Counted from the first letter of the stretch, positions 1 to 7,859 are shown. The stretch is DNA of 11,361 nucleotides from Allosphingosinicella sp. (GCA_030146745.1 JASLBD010000006.1:1-11361); one strand, 5' to 3'. Program-made: numbers and translations. The notes: generated from the letters alone by a model not told the origin.

Positions 1-550
1 CGTCCGCATCGCAAAGACCCAGGATGCGCCGGAGGAAGGCGAGATCGGTCTCGTCGAGCTGCATCCAGTCTCGAGCGGTGGTGTCGACTCCGTCGCGGAC
101 TTCGGCGGTGAGGCCGTAATCGGAAGCGATCGCGTCGAGCACGTCCGAAAGGGGGCTGTCGTCGAAGAGACGGGTGCGGCGCTTGCGGCGGGCCGGGAAC
201 AGGCGGTCCTCGGCAAGCACGGTGAAGGTCGGCGCCCCCTCCGCCCGCAATTCGCTCTCGATCGCGGTGATCTGGCCGTCGAAAATCTCGAACGCGCGCA
301 CTTCGGCGGCGCCGGCGAACACTCGGATGCCGGCGCCGAGCTCGAGCGGCGAGCCCGCGCCCGCGGCATGGCCCATCGTGCCGTCCTGGCGGGTCACGCT
401 GTCGGTCAGCACCAGCTCGAGCGAGGAGAGGCCGCCGAGCGCCTCGGTCACCCGCATGCGCTCGAGATTGCGGGCGATGAGCGGGTAGCTCATCCCGCCG
501 ACCTCGACGGTCGGGGACGCGGTGTAGAGGAAGGGGTCCGCGAGCGCCAT
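1..550 (-). CDS. Phage late control D (gpD/VgrG-like) spike-hub protein of the injection system, partial
   Basis: The first 183 residues of a gpD/Afp8-type protein are visible; the 3' end is cut off by the window edge. In contractile tails this protein forms the trimeric hub and spike below the inner tube. The segments DGQITAIESE (residues 91-100), LAEDRLFPARRKRRTRLFDD (112-131), SDVLDAIASDYGL (135-147) and QLDETDLAFLRRI (164-176) follow the typical gpD/VgrG N-terminal pattern: a beta-barrel half followed by the helical 'single residue decides the next domain' stretch. The ATG at 550 lies 4 nt after the small upstream gene; its Shine-Dalgarno is weak, so translation is probably coupled to that gene. 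The position directly after the Afp7-like and Afp6-like genes matches Afp/PVC clusters. The family call is firm; whether a needle domain follows cannot be seen. Confidence 0.88.
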   Translation of the reverse strand, partial: MALADPFLYTASPTVEVGGMSYPLIARNLERMRVTEALGGLSSLELVLTDSVTRQDGTMGHAAGAGSPLELGAGIRVFAGAAEVRAFEIFDGQITAIESELRAEGAPTFTVLAEDRLFPARRKRRTRLFDDSPLSDVLDAIASDYGLTAEVRDGVDTTARDWMQLDETDLAFLRRILGLCDAD

Positions 551-554
551 GGAG

Positions 555-728
555 TCAGTCCGCCCACAGACGGGCGAGCCGGTGGCGGCGCCGCTCGAGC
601 TCATATTCGAGGCGATCGAGATCCTCGAGCGGGCTCGACGCACCGCCGGCCTCGGCGCCCGCGGCGCCGCGATCGGCCGCCGGCTCTTCGGCCGTTTCGG
701 TCACAATCTCGTCGATCCTCACCGCCAT
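555..728 (-). CDS. Small Afp6/DUF5908-like eCIS protein
   Basis: A 57-residue ORF, too short to be found by length alone, sits between the Afp7-like and spike genes. It starts MAVRIDEIVTETAEEP and ends in a charged helix, EYELERRRHRLARLWAD, with a low-complexity Ala/Gly linker between them. The length and the N-terminal 'xIxIxEIVIxT' pattern resemble DUF5908 (the small Afp6-type protein of eCIS clusters), but the C-terminal helix is not a close match, so the family call is tentative. The start is well supported: the previous gene's stop is embedded in TGAGGAG, which gives a Shine-Dalgarno 7 nt before this ATG. The role is unknown; the family may help assemble the baseplate. Confidence 0.7.
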   Translation of the reverse strand: MAVRIDEIVTETAEEPAADRGAAGAEAGGASSPLEDLDRLEYELERRRHRLARLWAD

Positions 729-739
729 TTACAAACTCC

Positions 740-1990
740 TCAGAAGAACGTCACGCCGGCCGAAGCCGTGTAACTGGCGGCGACCTGGCCGCCGCCGGAG
801 ACCACCTTTCCGGTGCTGTCGAACTGCGCGTTGGCACCGACCGTCGGGGCCGGCGGCGGAAGCAGCTTGTCGAGGCTGAACCCGCCGCTCGGAAGGGCGG
901 TCTTCGAGCTACCCAGCGCGGCGAAGGCGCCTTGCGAGGCGCTCACGCCGGCGCTCGCCGAGCCGCTGTAGGAGACGCTGGAGCTGCTGCTCGCGCTGCT
1001 GAAGCCGGAGGCTCCCGCCGAGGCGCCGAACGATGCGCCGGCGGACGCGCCGAAGCCGGCCGACGCGCCCGCCGACGCGCCGAACGAGGCTCCCGCTCCG
1101 GCCGAGGCTCCCGCCGAAAAGCCCGCGCCCGCGGAAGCTCCGGCGGAAAAGCCCGCCCCAGCCGACATTCCGGCGGCCATTCCGACGCCGACGCTTGCGG
1201 AAAGCCCCGCCGAGGCGCTCGCGCCGGCCGAGGCGCCCGCTCCGAAGCCGATGCCGGCACCGGCCTTGAACCCCGCCGAAGCGCCCGCGCTCACTCCGCC
1301 GCTCGCCGCGAAGCCGGCCGCGGCGGACAAGTTGATCGACGCCGAAGCGCTGAGCGAAGCCCCGGCCGAGGCGCCCGCCCGCATGCTCTCCATTCCGTTG
1401 AGAGCGGCGAGGAAGCGCCCTGCGCCCGGGTCGCCGCCGCGGGCGGCGGCACCGCTCGCGCCCATTCCGTCCATCGCCGGAACGGGCACGAAATCCACGA
1501 GGGCCGGCGCTTCGACGTTCGTCGCCATCGCCGACGCCGTGTAGGCGCTCGACTTGAGTTCCGAGCCCTTCATGCTGAGAGTGATCGAGGCCCTCAGCGG
1601 AACGCCGTCCGACGACCAGTAGTCGAGCGTCTCGGTGAGCGATTCGATCAACCCCTCGAAGCAGGTCGTGCCCCAGTGGAAGAAGGCCTTGGGCAGGCTT
1701 CCGTTGGCCTGCTGCTGCTGCTGCTGCCCGCTTGCGGCCGGGGTGATGCCCGTCGCCACCGCGAGGGCGCGCAGCGCCGCGGTGGCGGAGCGGACGTCGC
1801 TGCCGTCGTGGGTCGTGTCGAACAGGAGCTCGACGTCGAGCTTGGCGGTGGTGGCCCGCGCATGCTGCTCGGGCGGATCCTCGCCGAACTGGTTGGTGAG
1901 CGCGACCCTCAATGAGGTCGGGTTGAAATGGACCGGAATCGCCGTTCCGTCGGCGGTTCCCTGGGTGAAGTAGGCGAGGCCGGCGGTCAT
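740..1990 (-). CDS. Afp7-like CIS tube/baseplate adaptor with Ala/Gly/Ser-rich tail
   Basis: 416 residues. Residues 1-175 match the CIS-tube (Afp7/Pvc7) N-terminal domain: IPVHFNPTSLRVALTN (18-33), LDVELLFDTT (51-60) and FFHWGTTCFEGLIESLTETL (103-122), followed by GVPLRASITLSMKG (129-142). This domain sits between inner tube and spike. Family members usually continue into a C-terminal LysM domain. Here I see none; residues about 204-352 are almost only Ala, Gly and Ser with periodic Phe, including a perfect tandem of FSAGASAGAG at 281-300. A short non-repetitive end with LPPPAPTV (377-384) follows. A run of six Gln (89-94) interrupts the globular domain at a place where a flexible loop is likely. 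The ATG overlaps the tube-2 stop by 4 nt (ATGA), so the two are translationally coupled. The domain call is firm; the tail's function is unknown. Confidence 0.87.
   Translation of the reverse strand: MTAGLAYFTQGTADGTAIPVHFNPTSLRVALTNQFGEDPPEQHARATTAKLDVELLFDTTHDGSDVRSATAALRALAVATGITPAASGQQQQQQANGSLPKAFFHWGTTCFEGLIESLTETLDYWSSDGVPLRASITLSMKGSELKSSAYTASAMATNVEAPALVDFVPVPAMDGMGASGAAARGGDPGAGRFLAALNGMESMRAGASAGASLSASASINLSAAAGFAASGGVSAGASAGFKAGAGIGFGAGASAGASASAGLSASVGVGMAAGMSAGAGFSAGASAGAGFSAGASAGAGASFGASAGASAGFGASAGASFGASAGASGFSSASSSSSVSYSGSASAGVSASQGAFAALGSSKTALPSGGFSLDKLLPPPAPTVGANAQFDSTGKVVSGGGQVAASYTASAGVTFF
954..1381 (-). repeat. Degenerate Ala/Gly/Ser-coding repeat tract in the Afp7-like gene
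   Basis: About 430 nt encode residues 204-345, built from imperfect units of roughly 8-10 codons of the type F-S/G-A-G-A-S-A-G-A-G or F-G-A-S-A-G-A-S. The clearest tandem copies cover residues 281-300. The DNA is correspondingly repetitive in GCC, GGC and TCG-type codons and would be prone to recombinational length change. Boundaries are approximate. Confidence 0.75.
1709..1726 (-). repeat. (CAG)6 trinucleotide microsatellite inside the Afp7-like gene
   Basis: Six perfect CTG units on the plus strand (CAG on the coding strand) encode Gln89-Gln94 of the Afp7-like protein. Slippage here would change loop length by whole residues and keep frame. Confidence 0.9.
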
Positions 1991-2613
1991 GCCGCCACCC
2001 CGTTCATCTCGAGGCCCTCATGGACCAGGTGGAGCTCCTCGACGGCGACGTCGCTGCCCTTGGCGCTGAGGTCGCCGACCCGGAACTTGACCGGCATGGC
2101 GTTCCTGAGCCGCCACCCGAGACGGACCTTCGGCTTGACGTCGCCCGGCTTGAAGGCCGACAGGTCGATCGCTGCGGTGACGTCGCCGATCGTGCTGATC
2201 AGCCCGATGAGGAGGTTGCAGCGATTGGCGGTGAGCGGCCGTCCGTCGCCGCCCCCGTCGGCGCCGGCGAACATCGACCACCAGCGCCACAGATGCTGCG
2301 AGCGGACGATCCCGCGCTTCAGGACGACGGTGCCGAAGCTTACCGGCCCGGCGCGCATGTAGGCGCCGTAATTACGGCCCCCCGCCTTGACGACCTTATG
2401 CTCCATCATCGCCTCGAGGCCGGTGATCTCGGAGAAGCCGCCGAACAGCTCCGGTGCCACGCCGGCGCCCGGCGCGAAGCTCTGCGGCGCGGTCCCGGTC
2501 GCCGCCTCGGTGGCGCCGGGGCCCGCGGGGGCGGCGACCTCGAACGAGACGTGGAAGGCGAAATTCCCGAACGGGATGCGGACATCTTCGCCGGCGGGCA
2601 TCTCCATCGCCAT
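1987..2613 (-). CDS. Second inner-tube protein (Afp5-like, T4 gp19/Hcp fold)
   Basis: 208 residues. Conserved tube-protein signatures are visible: FGNFAFHVSFEV (15-26), LFGGFSEITGLEAMMEHKVV (56-75), VVLKRGIVRSQHLWRWW (96-112), WRLRNAMPVKFRVGDLSAKG (167-186) and VAVEELHLVHEGLEM (189-203). It aligns segment by segment with the 150-residue tube protein at 4249-4701 but has two insertions: a Pro/Ala/Gly loop at about 27-55 and a segment at about 115-160. The longer form suits Afp5-type proteins that cap the tube near the baseplate, rather than the repeated tube subunit. The start at 2613 shares one base with the preceding stop (TGATG) and has GGGAGG upstream; the Met codons at residues 3 and 5 are less likely starts. 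Family is firm, position in the particle inferred. Confidence 0.9.
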   Translation of the reverse strand: MAMEMPAGEDVRIPFGNFAFHVSFEVAAPAGPGATEAATGTAPQSFAPGAGVAPELFGGFSEITGLEAMMEHKVVKAGGRNYGAYMRAGPVSFGTVVLKRGIVRSQHLWRWWSMFAGADGGGDGRPLTANRCNLLIGLISTIGDVTAAIDLSAFKPGDVKPKVRLGWRLRNAMPVKFRVGDLSAKGSDVAVEELHLVHEGLEMNGVAA

Positions 2614-4229
2614 CAGGCCGCCTCCCGCGCCTGACCGTCGGCGGCCGCCTCGAGGAGGAGCAAAGACACGCTGATATGCTGGATCGGATAAGCTGCGGTG
2701 AAGCCGATCCGGGCGACGACCCGGCCGGAGTCGATGTCGGCGGCGGTCATGCTGGTCTCGCCGCACTCCACCTGGAAAGCCCGGTCGCGGCTTCGGCCGT
2801 CGAGCGCCCCGCGCCGCCAGAGGCCGTCGAGGAAGGATTCGACCGTCCCGCGGATCCGCGCCCACAAGGCCGGGCCGGAGGGCTCGAACATCAGCTCGTC
2901 CCCGAAATGGCGCGCGGCCCGAAGGACGATCCCCATCAGCCGCGAGACTCCGCCGCTGCGCCATTCGCGCTCCCGCGCCAGGGTCGCGTCGCTCAGCCAT
3001 TCCGGCCGGCCGCGCTTCATCGCGATCAGGCAGAGCCGCTCGCCGAGCCAGTCCGCCTCGCCCTCCAGGCCCCGGCCGAGGTCGCTCTCGCCGATCTCGG
3101 GCCTGAGCCCGCGGACGCTTCGCGCCTCGCGTCCGGCGATGCTCCGGAAGGCGCCGTCGGCGAGCGAGGTCCGGGCGACGATTCCCGCCAGAAGGCCTTC
3201 CGGGCTCTGAACGCCCTCCGGCATGCCGGTCGAGGCAGCGGTTCGGACCCAGGGATAAGCGAGCTGCAGGCGCGGATGATCGATCCAGCCTTCCGCGAGC
3301 AGCCTCCTGTCGCCGCCGACCGGCCCGCCGAGGATGGCCAGCGGCCAGGCCTCGTCGCCGCGCCCGAACTCGCCGAGCAGGGGCAGCGGGAAGGCCGAGA
3401 GCAGCATCGCATCCTGGCGATGGTCCGGACCCCGCGCCCGGCCGAGCAGGGTCAGCGCATATTGGAGCGAATCCGCCCACAAGGCATATTGGCCGCCGTC
3501 GAGTCGCGGCGCCTGAAATTGCGGGCGCCCCTCCCTTTTCTCCGGAGCGAGATCGGGCGCCGCGGGGGCGCAGGGCCGGAATCGCTCGGGCGGAGCGGGC
3601 GGCACCGGCTCGACCTCGGCATATTCGGGGCCGCCCGCGCAGATGTCGATGAGGTCGGGGAGAAGCAGCATCGCCGCGTCGCCGACTCCGAATATGGCTC
3701 CGGCGCCGGACCAGGTGCGCGGATCGCCGGGATCGGCGGCGCGGCTCGCGCCCCTGAAGCCGGGGAGGATCGCCACCCGCCCGGCGCCTTCGGCGCCCTC
3801 GCCGGTGAGGAGCGGAAGCTTGGCGGCCTCGTCGGCGTCGAGCGGCGCCGGGTCGCCGGTGCGGACGATCCAGGCCTTGGCCCCGCCTTCCTCGAAGAAG
3901 CTCCTGACCGCGAGGCCCAGCGAGGTCGGAACCATGTCGCTCGATCCGGCCGTCAGCGGCCGCCGTTCCCAGGCGTAGAGCAGGTCGAACTCGGACCAGC
4001 TGAAGACCGGCACCGGCACGTCGAGCAGCGAGTCGAGCCGCTCCGCCTCGACCCGGAACAGTCCTTCCGGCGACCAGCCGCCGAGCGCCAGCGCCTCGAG
4101 CACCGGCGCCGGAACCGCGGCCTCGCGGCGCGGGACGCAGCCGACGAACATGGCGACGTCGGCGCGCGAGGAGAGCCCCGCCGCTTCGGTCGGCCTTTTC
4201 GCCGAAAAGCTGATGCCCGGAAGGAACAT
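2613..4229 (-). CDS. Divergent second tail sheath protein (Afp3/Afp4-like)
   Basis: 538 residues. The N-terminus (MFLPGISFSAKRPTEAAGL, then DVAMFVGCVPR) resembles sheath proteins, and the C-terminal part carries the sheath signatures LAYPWVRT, ALWARIRGTVESFLDGLW, FQVECGETSMTAADIDSGR and VARIGFTAAYPIQHI. The last strand is the one that interlinks neighbouring sheath subunits. Compared with the main sheath it has a Pro-rich insertion (PPAPPERFRPCAPAAPDLAP), and the motif before the C-terminal domain is reduced to GLLAGIVART. Afp-type systems carry extra sheath genes that form special rings, often next to the baseplate, and this one lies between the two tube genes as afp4 does before afp5. It starts 19 nt after tube 1 with a weak Shine-Dalgarno. 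Paralogue assignment is by position and divergence. Confidence 0.87.
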   Translation of the reverse strand: MFLPGISFSAKRPTEAAGLSSRADVAMFVGCVPRREAAVPAPVLEALALGGWSPEGLFRVEAERLDSLLDVPVPVFSWSEFDLLYAWERRPLTAGSSDMVPTSLGLAVRSFFEEGGAKAWIVRTGDPAPLDADEAAKLPLLTGEGAEGAGRVAILPGFRGASRAADPGDPRTWSGAGAIFGVGDAAMLLLPDLIDICAGGPEYAEVEPVPPAPPERFRPCAPAAPDLAPEKREGRPQFQAPRLDGGQYALWADSLQYALTLLGRARGPDHRQDAMLLSAFPLPLLGEFGRGDEAWPLAILGGPVGGDRRLLAEGWIDHPRLQLAYPWVRTAASTGMPEGVQSPEGLLAGIVARTSLADGAFRSIAGREARSVRGLRPEIGESDLGRGLEGEADWLGERLCLIAMKRGRPEWLSDATLAREREWRSGGVSRLMGIVLRAARHFGDELMFEPSGPALWARIRGTVESFLDGLWRRGALDGRSRDRAFQVECGETSMTAADIDSGRVVARIGFTAAYPIQHISVSLLLLEAAADGQAREAA

Positions 4230-4248
4230 GGTTTCGCCCTGGTTACCG

Positions 4249-4701
4249 TCAGGCCGTCTCGAACTCGAAGCCCTCGGACGCGAGGACCAGCTCCTCCATG
4301 GCGACGTCGGAGCCGCCCTTGGCGGCCAGCGTCGGCCCGGTCCACTTCATCGGGCGGGCGTTGATCAGCCGCCATTTGAGGATCGGATTGTGCTGCTCGT
4401 CCTGAAGGGTGATGGTCACTCCGCGCCGGTGGGTCGGGTCGGTCCGGGTGATCTGCACCCATTGCCAGAAATTGGTCTGGCCCATGATCCCGCGCTTCAA
4501 CGTGACGTCGCCGGACTTGTGCAGGCCGGGAATCTTGCGGACCCTGTTCTCCTTGTCGTTGCCCTGGCGGTATTCCATGAGCGTGACTTCGGTGCTGAGG
4601 CCGGAGACGTCGGAGAAGCCGCCCAGAGCCGAGGTGGCGGGGTCGTTGCCGTCGAATTCCACGATGAAGTTGTAGGCGCTGTACGGGGTGTCGCGTGGCA
4701 T
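4249..4701 (-). CDS. Main inner-tube protein (Afp1-like, T4 gp19/Hcp fold)
   Basis: 150 residues, the usual size for an eCIS tube subunit. These stack as hexameric rings inside the sheath and make the channel that carries cargo. Motifs: YNFIVEFDG (10-18), LGGFSDVSGLSTEVTLMEYR (26-45), DVTLKRGIMGQTNFWQWV (65-82), ILKWRLINARPMKWTGPTL (107-125) and DVAMEELVLASEGFEFE (132-148). The ATG at 4701 has GGAG 8 nt upstream and lies 12 nt after the sheath stop, so sheath and tube are made together. No odd features; its base composition matches the neighbours. It is the shorter and more typical of the two tube proteins here. Confidence 0.95.
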   Translation of the reverse strand: MPRDTPYSAYNFIVEFDGNDPATSALGGFSDVSGLSTEVTLMEYRQGNDKENRVRKIPGLHKSGDVTLKRGIMGQTNFWQWVQITRTDPTHRRGVTITLQDEQHNPILKWRLINARPMKWTGPTLAAKGGSDVAMEELVLASEGFEFETA

Positions 4702-4713
4702 GGGTGCTGCTCC

Positions 4714-6429
4714 TTATCCGCGGGCGTCGGCCGTCTTCTGGCCGATCTTGAAGATGACGAACTCGGCGGGCTTGATCGCAGCGACTCCGACCTGGCAGAC
4801 GAGGCGCCCGTTATCGAGGTCGTTCTGGGTCATGGTGGAGCGGTCGCAGCGGACGAAATAGGCCTCCTTGGGCGTGGCCCCGAGCAGCGCCCCGCTCATC
4901 CATTCGTTGTAGAGGAAGTCGGAGACGGTGGTGCGCACGTTCGCCCACAGGGCCTCGCCGTTCGGCTCGAACACCGCCCATTGGGTGCCCCGGTCGATCG
5001 AGGATTCGAGGTAGATGAAGTAGCGCCGGATGTTGACGTACTTCCACTCGGGGTCGGAGCTCAGGGTGCGCGCGCCCCAGACCCGTATGCCGCGATTGGG
5101 GAGCTTGCGGATGCAGTTGATCCCGAGCGGGTTCAAACCCTCCTGCTCGCCGAAGCGGACGTCGCGCTGAAGGTCGAGCGCCCCGGTGACGGTCTCGTTG
5201 GCGGGCGCCTTCCACACTCCGCGCTGGACGTCGTTGCGGGCATAGATCCCGCAGACGGCGCCGGACGGCGGAACCTCGATCTCGCCGGGCTGAAGGGGAT
5301 CGGTCGCCGCCATCGGGTTGGCGACCCGGATCCAGGGATAATAAAGCGCGGCATATTTGCTGTCGATCAGGTTCTTGAGCGCGCGGACGTCGTTCGGCTC
5401 CTGATCGGGCGGAGTGTCGAGAACCGCGATCCGATAGGCGCGGCGCGCCTCGGCGCTTCCGATCAGGGCCTGGTTGATCGCGGCGGCGGCGGCGAAGGTC
5501 GACGAGCCGGGCGCGGCGATGATCGAAATGTCCTCGAGCGCGAGCAGCGAGGCGAGCGCGTCGTTATAGGGGTCGACGGTCGGGGCGTTGCCGTCCGTTC
5601 CGTTCTTGAGCAGGAGCGGCTCCTCCGTGAGCAACGCTCTCAGCTCGAACGCGGTGACGGCGTCGCCGAGCTCGATCACGACCGGGTTGGTCAGGCGGTC
5701 GATGCTCTTGGGCGGCCGGGCGCCCATTACGGTGCCGATGTAGCGCGGGTGGCGCGGATGGAGCCCCAGCCCCGCCGCTTCGTAGACGATCCCGCTCGAA
5801 TCCCTGACCTCGACCGAAACCGTGACGATGGACAGAGCGCCGTCGTCGGCCAGGGCCGTGAAGGCGGCGACGGTCTCGAGGCTGGTCGGCATCGGCTCGA
5901 CCCCGACGACGTAATAGCCGTTGGCGAGCTGGACCGTCGTCCCGGCCGGCTGCTTGAGCGCGAGCCGCTTGGTCGTCGGCAGGACGTTCTCCGTGACGGC
6001 CACCACATATTGGGCATCGGTGCCGTCGACGCTGCCGCCGCCCGGATAGCGGGCCTGGACGATGACCCGCTTGGTCTGGCCGCCGCTGCTGGCGAGGTTG
6101 CCGGTGGTCGCGGCGGCGGCGCCGGCGCCGGTGATGCGGGCCACGTAGAGCCGGCCGCCGCCATTGGCGAAGAAGGCCTGGGCGGCGAGGGCGAGGTGGT
6201 TGGGAACGGCGGCGTTGCCGATCCTGAGGGGATCGAGGCCGCCGTAGAAGCGCTCGAAATCGCCGAAGCTGGTCAGCATCGGCGGGGTCGGGTCGCTGGG
6301 CGCCCGGCTGACCGGTCCGCGCGCGGTCAGGCCGACGAAGGCGGCGGTGCTGGTGCCCACGCCCTCGATCGATTTGGCGCGGAAGCTCGTCTCCTCGACG
6401 AACACGCCGGGTGCTAGATATTCAGGCAT
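4714..6429 (-). CDS. Main contractile tail sheath protein (Afp2-like)
   Basis: 571 residues from the ATG at 6429, which has GGAG 7 nt upstream; a TTG codon directly before it is not needed as a start. The N-terminus MPEYLAPGVFVEE, followed by STAAFVGLTARGP (27-39), is the classic sheath opening. The C-terminal domain shows YYPWIRV (363-369), GIYARNDVQRGVWKAPAN (394-411), GINCIRKLPNRGIRVWGART (436-455), RRYFIYLESSID (468-479), ALWANVRTTVSDFLYNEW (493-510) and DLDNGRLVCQVGVAAIKPAEF (537-557). The sheath contracts to drive the inner tube into a target membrane. At 571 residues it is longer than minimal sheath subunits; residues about 105-300 form a more variable domain that would face outward. 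It lies 36 nt after the accessory gene and directly before the main tube gene. Confidence 0.96.
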   Translation of the reverse strand: MPEYLAPGVFVEETSFRAKSIEGVGTSTAAFVGLTARGPVSRAPSDPTPPMLTSFGDFERFYGGLDPLRIGNAAVPNHLALAAQAFFANGGGRLYVARITGAGAAAATTGNLASSGGQTKRVIVQARYPGGGSVDGTDAQYVVAVTENVLPTTKRLALKQPAGTTVQLANGYYVVGVEPMPTSLETVAAFTALADDGALSIVTVSVEVRDSSGIVYEAAGLGLHPRHPRYIGTVMGARPPKSIDRLTNPVVIELGDAVTAFELRALLTEEPLLLKNGTDGNAPTVDPYNDALASLLALEDISIIAAPGSSTFAAAAAINQALIGSAEARRAYRIAVLDTPPDQEPNDVRALKNLIDSKYAALYYPWIRVANPMAATDPLQPGEIEVPPSGAVCGIYARNDVQRGVWKAPANETVTGALDLQRDVRFGEQEGLNPLGINCIRKLPNRGIRVWGARTLSSDPEWKYVNIRRYFIYLESSIDRGTQWAVFEPNGEALWANVRTTVSDFLYNEWMSGALLGATPKEAYFVRCDRSTMTQNDLDNGRLVCQVGVAAIKPAEFVIFKIGQKTADARG

Positions 6430-6465
6430 CAATCGGCTCCTTCAGGTCGAGCTGCTGGGTGGGGG

Positions 6466-7251
6466 TCATTCGGGATTCCATTCGAGGCCGACCGCGCTCT
6501 CGCGCCCCGCCGAGAGCGAAGCTTCGGCGCCCGCGGCGAAGTCCGGCGCGGGCGCGGCGGCGGCAAGCGAATCGGGGTCGGGATGGCCGGAGGTGCGAAG
6601 CCCGGCGGCCTGCGCCGCGGCGGCCGCCTCGGCCGGGACGTGGAAGCGGGCCGAGTCCGGATCGGCGTCGACGACGACCCGAACCGGCTGCCCGGCGCTG
6701 ATCTGCGAGCCCGGGAAGGACAGGGGCAGGAAGGGGAAGAGGAGACAGGCCTCGCCGCGGGCGTCGGTGACGGCCCGCGCGGTGAAGGCGCCGTCCGCGC
6801 TTCGCGCCCGGACCAGCGCGCCTTCGACGAGCCTTTTATCGTCGCCGCGGCGGACGGAGACCCGGATCGTGCAGGCGCTTCCGGAGCGCGCGGCCATGGC
6901 CGAGGGAAGCATCTCAACCCTCTGCGCCTCGAACAGCGAGGCCGGGGCAGCGGAGTCCGGATTGCGCGGCAGGCCGAGCCCGAAGCTGCGCGGCGCGACG
7001 TCCGCGGCCGCGGGCGTGAGCTCGAGCCGGATCGTCTTCGCCGACGCGGCCGCGACCGGATCGAAGCTGGCTGTGTAGGGCTCGAAGCCGCGCGCCTCGA
7101 GCAAGGCGAAGCGGCCGTCGCCTTTCGCGACCGTTCGGACCCCGTCGCCTTCGATCCGCACGGGTCCGAGCACCGGCCGTCCGGCGACGTCGACCAGCCG
7201 GAGCAGAGCGAGGGCGCGCCGGTCGAGCAGATCGGGGGCGAGCATCGTCAT
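6466..7251 (-). CDS. eCIS accessory protein, predicted two beta-sandwich domains
   Basis: 261 residues with no signal peptide or membrane segment. I do not recognise a specific family. Residues about 12-80 look like one carboxypeptidase-regulatory/Ig-like sandwich (LLRLVDVAGRPV, GDGRFALLEARGFEPYT, KTIRLELTP). Residues about 125-200 look like a second (CTIRVSVRR, VEGALVRARSADG, VTDARGEACLLFPFLP, VRVVVDADPDSARF). The C-terminal 60 residues are Ala-rich and probably disordered. It overlaps the Pvc16-like gene and precedes the sheath, so it could act at the tail's distal cap or as a surface decoration; that is inference. Start choice: ATG at 7251 shares one base with the previous stop (TGATG). 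GTG at 7254 has a better-spaced GGAG and would add one residue. Confidence 0.75.
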   Translation of the reverse strand: MTMLAPDLLDRRALALLRLVDVAGRPVLGPVRIEGDGVRTVAKGDGRFALLEARGFEPYTASFDPVAAASAKTIRLELTPAAADVAPRSFGLGLPRNPDSAAPASLFEAQRVEMLPSAMAARSGSACTIRVSVRRGDDKRLVEGALVRARSADGAFTARAVTDARGEACLLFPFLPLSFPGSQISAGQPVRVVVDADPDSARFHVPAEAAAAAQAAGLRTSGHPDPDSLAAAAPAPDFAAGAEASLSAGRESAVGLEWNPE

Positions 7252-7859
7252 CACAGCGCCGGCTCCGCGGCGGGATCGCCATGGGCGAAGCTGAAGCGGC
7301 TCGCCGCGACCGGCAGGGCGTCGGCGAGCGGGCCGTAGCCGATGCGTACGACCCGAGCCTTGAACAGGGTGCTAAGCCGGTATTTCTGGCCGAGCGCGTC
7401 CCACAGGCGGAACAGCCGCTCGGGATCGGCCTGCTCCGGCACCAGCTGCACGGTCTCGCCGCGCTCCCAGCCGGTCGCCGGCAGCTGGCCGGAGTCGAGC
7501 AGTGGAAAGCGGTTCAATTCCAGCATCGCCCAGCTCAGCATCGACAGCTCGTCGGCGGTGGTCGAGCCCCAGCTCGTCATCAGATAGGAGAGCTCCAGCG
7601 ATATCCCCGCCCCCTGCGAGGGATCCTGCATCGCCTGGCGGGCGAGCCTGTGGTCCGACCGGTCGATGTGGAAGCAGGTGATGGAGAGGCCGCCGGTCGG
7701 CGGAGTCGGCCCGACCAGGGCGGCGAGCGGCACGTGGTGGATCTTGGCGTCGGCCGGCACCGGGCCCAGCCGGCCCTCGGCGGCGAGCAGCGAGCGCCGG
7801 GTCGTCAACAGGCTGACGACGGTCTCCCCGATCGCGTGAACGGCGCCGAGATCAGCCAT
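7251..7859 (-). CDS. Pvc16/Afp16-like tail terminator (DUF4255)
   Basis: 202 residues. The Pvc16_N/DUF4255 pattern is clear: LSITCFHIDRS (58-68), ISLELSYLMTSWGSTTADEL (86-105), the helix MLSWAMLELNRFPLLDSGQL (107-126), VQLVPEQADPERLFRLWDAL (137-156) and KYRLSTLFKARVVRIG (159-174). In Afp/PVC systems this protein caps the end of the tube and sheath distal from the baseplate and fixes particle length. It is one of the best markers separating eCIS from type VI secretion. The ATG at 7859 has GGGAG 6 nt upstream and overlaps the preceding gene by 8 nt. The C-terminus is short and lacks additional domains. Confidence 0.93.
   Translation of the reverse strand: MADLGAVHAIGETVVSLLTTRRSLLAAEGRLGPVPADAKIHHVPLAALVGPTPPTGGLSITCFHIDRSDHRLARQAMQDPSQGAGISLELSYLMTSWGSTTADELSMLSWAMLELNRFPLLDSGQLPATGWERGETVQLVPEQADPERLFRLWDALGQKYRLSTLFKARVVRIGYGPLADALPVAASRFSFAHGDPAAEPAL

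Noticed and set aside
954..1381. CRISPR-like or tandem non-coding repeat
   Set aside because: The repetition follows codons of the Ala/Gly/Ser tail in an open frame, with no regular repeat-spacer structure.
368..6417. Long plus-strand ORFs (for example 368-1915, 2454-4364, 4150-6417)
   Set aside because: Antisense shadows of the eCIS genes produced by GC-rich third positions; products are Arg/Gly/Ala-rich with no family signature, while the minus-strand frames match known families.
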